NCBI GenBank assembly: GCA_024195585.1
Contig: SWBL01000437.1
Span: 1-35,665, forward strand
From: Aureobasidium sp. EXF-3400
Lineage: Eukaryota > Ascomycota > Dothideomycetes > Dothideales > Saccotheciaceae
Length of the DNA: 35,665 nucleotides
Direction: 5' to 3'
Shown here piece by piece: positions 31,593 through 35,665 of this stretch (position 1 is its first letter; every line of letters begins with the position of its first letter). Both the position numbers and the translations under genes were made by a program. Under the pieces are notes generated by a model, which saw only the letters and a program-made list of their open reading frames with translations, was not told the origin of the DNA and searched no databases.

Positions 31593-32643
31593 CTACGTGA
31601 CTTGCTGGTCCACGACCCTCGGCCATCGTTGTGGCTCCAGCCAAAACTTCTCATGTGCCGGAGTGCCTTTCATACGTCCTTTAATATCAAAAGGGTCGAC
31701 GAAAGTCTCCGATCTAGATCTGCTATGAATCCAACCTGGACCAATACGCTCAGTTTTGCCATCAATGTCCAAATACACATTCTGGTTACTTGGTAGCAGT
31801 ATACCAGGATGCATCAAATTGAGCCAAAGAGTATAGACGATCATCGGGGCTGATTCGAGAATGTAGAGATACCACTCCTGAAAAGCCAGAGTCGCACAGA
31901 GCCCGCGACAAGATCCAGTATTGTAGAATGTGTAGAGTCCAAAAACCTCGATGACGCGGTAGAGACATAGCAAAAAGACCAATATCGAGGTTCCATAGAG
32001 CAAGATACAGAGACATTGGATATTCTTCGGAAATGCGCCACTCTTAAGACACCTTCGATGAATGACAACCACGAAGCAGAAGATCGCGAACTCCACAAAT
32101 GCTTGCAACAGAAATGCGACAGCCAGGAGTATCGTTCCAGTCTTGTACCCACCATGATGTTCCACTCGAGCCACAGAGACCAGACTTGCTCCAGTACCCA
32201 TCAAAGCCTCCACAACCACACCAACGAAAATAAAGACATATACCACACGATCGGGATCTAGAGGTATATGCATAGGTAAATATCTCAACAGCCGACCCAG
32301 GATATTATACTCAGCTGCTGCATAGATGGGAGCAGTGGTGATGATAAATCGGTATTGGGCTGTGTATAGACTTGAGTTTTGGGGGTTGTAGGATGAGGTG
32401 CTGCGGAGAATCCATGCGGTGGTGAAGAAGAGGTTTCCCCAGACTGGGAAGAAGGTTATGCGCCAGGATTTGTATTTGCTGGGGAGGCGGTTGTTAGAAG
32501 GAGAAAAGAGGGGTTGATGTGATGATGGCGTACAAGTTCTGGTATATGTGTAGGACAAGTGAAGTGGCGAAGATAATTGAGAGGATAATGGGAGCGACAT
32601 GGCTGGGGTTGTATGCGTAGAGAGGATATGCTGTGCTCATCAT
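31593..32643 (-). CDS. RTA1-like membrane protein
   Basis: Exons 32643-32534 and 32478-31593, with a 55-base intron holding a TTCTAAC branch site, give 331 aa. The first exon is in a different frame from a longer open frame at 31593-32600. It is preferred because it supplies the family's opening YAYNPSHVAPIILSIIFA segment and HIYQNFKYKSWR across the splice. Seven hydrophobic segments follow the RTA1 layout, with YTAQYRFIITTAPIYAAAEY, an EYNILGR motif, an FQEWYLYILESAPM segment and WLNLMHPG. RTA1-like proteins (Rsb1, Rta1, Rta2 in yeasts) are linked to lipid translocation and tolerance to azoles or sphingoid bases; direct biochemistry is limited. An out-of-frame ATG at 32662 precedes the start, so a regulatory upstream ORF is possible. 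Confidence 0.88.
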
Positions 32644-33925
32644 GATATGCTAAGTTGCTCATATATGCAGTTGACGAACTTCAAGTTGAATCTCAAGTCC
32701 CAGTACTTATACCATGGCATCGAGGACAGTCAGGTCATCAGGAAGTTCTGTATCGCCGGTCAAATTGTTCCAAGTGCTAAAATCCATCATCTTGCATAGC
32801 CACCATTCTAACACTTCAGCATTGTAGCGAACAACTGATGGCTCCGAGATCGTGCTGAGCCACGAATACCAAGAGGAACTATCCAGCAGCGAATGACTGA
32901 CGGTTCCGAGATCCTACCAAGCCGCACACCAAGAGATGTGGGGAGGAATGCCTGACACAGACGTCAATCCTTTGTGACTATTTGCTCAATTCGGAGGTTC
33001 GTGGACAAGGCGTGAGGTATCACCGACATAATCTCGGACGCGCTTAGAGTATTCCAGAAGCTGGGGCTTAAAGATCCATGTCCTGATGGCGATTGTCTGT
33101 GTTTCAGCGCTCAGTTTATCGCTACCAGTGCTGAAAGGCTTCAAGGTTGCTTTCGTTGTTGGGCGCGAGCTGTGATCATTCTGCAACAATGCTATCTCTG
33201 CATCTGATTTAGTTCGTTGACAGCAGTCATACTCTATTAAACATCGACATGACTTTACTCTGGATTGGAAAATCACTAGGAGAATAAGCAAATAGATGAA
33301 GCTTGGGGAAGGCGGTGAGCCCCAGACAGGGAGGGCGCAGGGGTGGCCATGCTTTCTGCCGTCTACAGCCCAACGATCACCGCCAGCTTGTTGTCGGCAT
33401 CGCTTTCTCATAATACTTTCCTGCTACAAGCTTCCATGGTCCTTGATCCGCTCACAATGACTCGTATGCCGCATTGGCTGGCACTTGAAGCGCTAAGAAA
33501 GCGGGACATGCGTATCTAATGGTTTGCTTGGAGCATCAGTCAATAAGATCATCAGTCAATCTTCTTCAACATACCCGCTCCTTCTGGATTCAGTTCCTTG
33601 GATATCCTGCTGCTTCCATCAGAGGACCTTTGTCCCCCCGAGCCGAAATGCTTGCTCCCTCTTCATGGTAGCGCCATGACGCTTACTCACGGCGTATCGA
33701 TTCAGAGAGTCCCCAAGGAATCATTGATGGCTTTGATGACGAACTTGTTTGCTTGGACAAACCCACAAAGACGATTTATGATGGTGAAACGGGTTCATAA
33801 AATATGCTCGCTTTCAACAGATTTCTCCAATTCCAGACACAGTTCGAATCCCGTTCACGACCAAGTGAGTTGATTACCGACTGGACTTGGATCTGCTCGA
33901 CGGATACTGATCTTGTCGATCCAGG
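32644..33925. other. intergenic with degenerate direct repeat and likely 5' UTR intron
   Basis: Contains the promoter of the RTA1-like gene and the 5' region of the next gene. Two diverged copies of a roughly 55-base unit with 62-base period lie at about 32822-32935. A possible 5' UTR intron for the downstream gene is at 33865-33924 (GTGAGT, a TACTGATC branch-like element, ending CCAG). Short frames at 32986-33411 and 33598-33873 have no supporting signal. Confidence 0.45.
33865..33924 (+). other. probable 5' UTR intron
   Basis: GTGAGT donor at 33865, TACTGATC branch-like sequence, and CCAG acceptor at 33924, 60 bases, ending one base before the ATG at 33926. Splicing would not extend the coding frame, because the joined frame upstream meets a stop with no ATG. 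It therefore fits a leader intron. Confidence 0.4.
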
Positions 33926-35665
33926 ATGAACGGTAAACGCTCGTACGCATCACCTCAGTCATCGCCAGAGAAGCCGCCAGGCAAGCGTAGGTGTCTTGAC
34001 GGTTCCACGCTCCCGGATCCCGGTGGCGTTGATTCGTCCCCTGCGAACGAGGCAGATGCTCACCATGACTCTCCACCTGATAACGATTGCGAGATCCAGA
34101 ATATCTCACGCTCTGCTGTACATATTGATTGCCTGGACCATGGCACCGAATACTCCCCTGAAGCCTGCACCTCTCAAGCCCTGGTATTGATCGAGAGGCC
34201 ACCTATCCTGGACCAGGAAGATGCTTTGGCAGAAACAACTTCTGGAGTTGTCAAAGTCAGAGCGGCGGGTACATTGCTCACCGACTGGCCGGCCTATTCA
34301 CCGGGTCTCACTGAGGGTATCTGCGACCTAAAGACTCTCAAGCGCTTCATGGCCTCTGATGTCGTCAGCGACGACCACAAAGCAATGTGGGTCTCACTGG
34401 TCCAAACAATCGTACACGAGCCTGATCCAAAATCGGTGCTGCTGTGCCTCCAGAATCTTCTGTCCGGCGATTCCACATTTTCTGACAGCCTTGTCAACCA
34501 CCCGCACGCCATCAGACGTGACAATATTACTCAACAGCAATGGGCTGTCACTGGTTCCATCCGTTTATATGCACGTGAGAAGACAGCATGGTCAGCGGCA
34601 CATTTTGTAGATCTTGCTCTCAGGGTCGGTGGTCCTGATGCAGGCATCCAGGCTGCTCGAGCTCTCGAGATATTCGGCGTCTGGAACCCGTCTGGCCACT
34701 TCGAGTCATCGTTCTCGAGAACTTCTGTCAGAAACTGCCTGGATCACAAGATCATTCTGCGGAAGATCTGGCCTTCTGAAGATGATGGTCATGAGCTCAT
34801 TCCCTGGGCGAATTCCCGTCAAGCTTCGACCGATCCACCGTTTGTGAAGTTCAAAGACGCCCACTTGTATCTTCTGCGCCGATGCATTGGAGAGGACCTC
34901 CAGCGTTCCGCGCGCTTATCGAGAGACGCTGCTAGAACTGGTGGTGTCGGCAATCGTATAATCTCGAGAGCCTACTTTGACAGTACTCTGGCACCTCTTC
35001 TTGTGGAGCACTTCGACGCAGATGTGGATCTCGAATTGGCTTATTCCGCTGCTGTTGCGAGTCAAGGTAAGTCAGTTTATCGGCGCCCTGTCAAGCGTGT
35101 CGATACACTTGATGTGCCCCAACCACAGTCCGTCCTGAGCGGCAACGCAGACCGGCATCAAGGCTACTGCAAGAATGACGATGGTAAAATCAAGCAGATA
35201 GCTTTCTATCAAGCTGAGAACGATGGAGATGATAGTGAACCTGACGATCCGAGAACCGCTAGAGACATCAAGTATGAATCCGGTGTCGAGCAAGACCCGC
35301 CACCAAGTTACAAGAACAAGACTCAATATCGTAGAGTGCCGACCCTCCGCAGAATCATCAGACGATGGAGTGACGAAGAAGAACGGGTTTGTATCAGATT
35401 CATCATGCAGATTGTACGCCAGATACGAGACAAAGAGCTTTGCGAATCCGAGTACCAGGAAGTTTCGGACCGCATGAAAGCCGAGCATAGCTTCGATCGT
35501 GTATCGACTTCCAACAGAACGAAATGGCGGACTCAATGGAGCCACCGTCCTGAATATCGAAACCTTCAATGGGCAAATGACAATGATGACAAGGCCAAAC
35601 GCAACAAGGGCAACAGGCGCTATCAGAAAGCCCTCAGTCTCGAAGAAGAGGAAGAAGAAGAAGAA
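33926..35665 (+). CDS. uncharacterised protein with Myb/SANT-like segment (cut by window end)
   Basis: One uninterrupted frame of 580 codons runs from ATG 33926 to the last base, with a stop in frame just upstream at 33908. The start follows a likely 5' UTR intron acceptor. Residues 1-105 are Ser/Pro-rich and disordered, with an early basic KRSY...KRRC pattern that may serve as a nuclear signal. The middle (about 115-380) is helical and unfamiliar. Residues about 479-540 look Myb/SANT-like: RRWSDEEER with Trp481, then Trp534 and Trp538 in KWRTQW. A Glu run closes the visible part (572-580). A consensus intron (35067-35128) lies inside the frame. A nuclear DNA- or chromatin-binding protein is plausible but unproven. 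The C-terminus and possibly further exons lie outside. Confidence 0.75.
   Translation, partial: MNGKRSYASPQSSPEKPPGKRRCLDGSTLPDPGGVDSSPANEADAHHDSPPDNDCEIQNISRSAVHIDCLDHGTEYSPEACTSQALVLIERPPILDQEDALAETTSGVVKVRAAGTLLTDWPAYSPGLTEGICDLKTLKRFMASDVVSDDHKAMWVSLVQTIVHEPDPKSVLLCLQNLLSGDSTFSDSLVNHPHAIRRDNITQQQWAVTGSIRLYAREKTAWSAAHFVDLALRVGGPDAGIQAARALEIFGVWNPSGHFESSFSRTSVRNCLDHKIILRKIWPSEDDGHELIPWANSRQASTDPPFVKFKDAHLYLLRRCIGEDLQRSARLSRDAARTGGVGNRIISRAYFDSTLAPLLVEHFDADVDLELAYSAAVASQGKSVYRRPVKRVDTLDVPQPQSVLSGNADRHQGYCKNDDGKIKQIAFYQAENDGDDSEPDDPRTARDIKYESGVEQDPPPSYKNKTQYRRVPTLRRIIRRWSDEEERVCIRFIMQIVRQIRDKELCESEYQEVSDRMKAEHSFDRVSTSNRTKWRTQWSHRPEYRNLQWANDNDDKAKRNKGNRRYQKALSLEEEEEEEE

Noticed and set aside
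31593..32600. 335-codon single-exon model of the RTA1-like gene
   Set aside because: Its N-terminus does not fit the family. A 55-base intron with a good branch site joins a different first exon that supplies the conserved opening segment.
33770..33864. tRNA-like 3' end (GTTCGAATCCC and a nearby ACCA)
   Set aside because: The T-stem does not pair beyond one base, no A box or anticodon arm fits upstream, and the matching region is better explained as a weak inverted repeat.

Overview
The window comes from the nuclear genome of a filamentous ascomycete (Pezizomycotina). Several gene families found mainly in that group sit together: a psi-factor-producing oxygenase, a DUF6536 membrane protein, a 2EXR/F-box-like protein, an RTA1-like membrane protein and a DUF2235 hydrolase. 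Genes are interrupted by short GT-AG introns of about 42-68 bases, and genes are spaced by a few hundred bases to 2 kb. A placement in Dothideomycetes is only a guess. No virus, transposon, tRNA, rRNA or CRISPR array was recognised.

Layout, left to right: (1) 294-3584, minus: bifunctional fatty-acid dioxygenase/P450 of the Ppo family. (2) 5028-6635, plus: DUF2235 alpha/beta hydrolase. (3) 6871-7866, minus: 2EXR/F-box-like protein. (4) 8606-9854, plus: mitochondrial LETM1-like protein. (5) 10296-10569, plus: small Cys-rich protein whose frame is broken. (6) 11268-13425, minus: DUF6536 membrane protein. (7) 14409-16745, minus: DUR3-type urea transporter with a (TKP)10 repeat. (8) 17281-18205, minus: omega-like glutathione transferase. 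(9) 18493-19842, minus: SPX-RING ubiquitin ligase. (10) 20483-21083, minus: RidA/Mmf1. (11) 21447-25147, minus: SMC6. (12) 25491-27206, plus: JJJ1-type J protein. (13) 29409-31538, plus: HoxX homologue. (14) 31593-32643, minus: RTA1-like protein. (15) 33926 to the right edge, plus: an uncharacterised protein with a Myb/SANT-like segment, cut by the window end.

Most genes are unrelated housekeeping or accessory functions, and there is no obvious cluster. SMC6 and JJJ1 diverge from a shared 343-base promoter. Two gene pairs converge: DUF2235 with the 2EXR-like gene, and HoxX with the RTA1-like gene. The urea transporter promoter carries several AreA-type GATA sites, which fits nitrogen control. 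Exon structures were assembled by eye from splice consensus and reading-frame continuity. All 12 complete, uninterrupted protein-gene models close in frame.

The most unusual item is the HoxX homologue. In bacteria HoxX makes carbon monoxide from a one-carbon donor for the [NiFe]-hydrogenase active site. Filamentous ascomycetes are not known to have that enzyme, and no hydrogenase gene is visible here. Other points of interest are the interrupted Cys-rich gene, a consensus intron inside the open frame of the right-edge gene, an SPX-RING protein that lacks the usual RING histidine and ends in a CaaX-like motif, and two large imperfect inverted repeats between genes.
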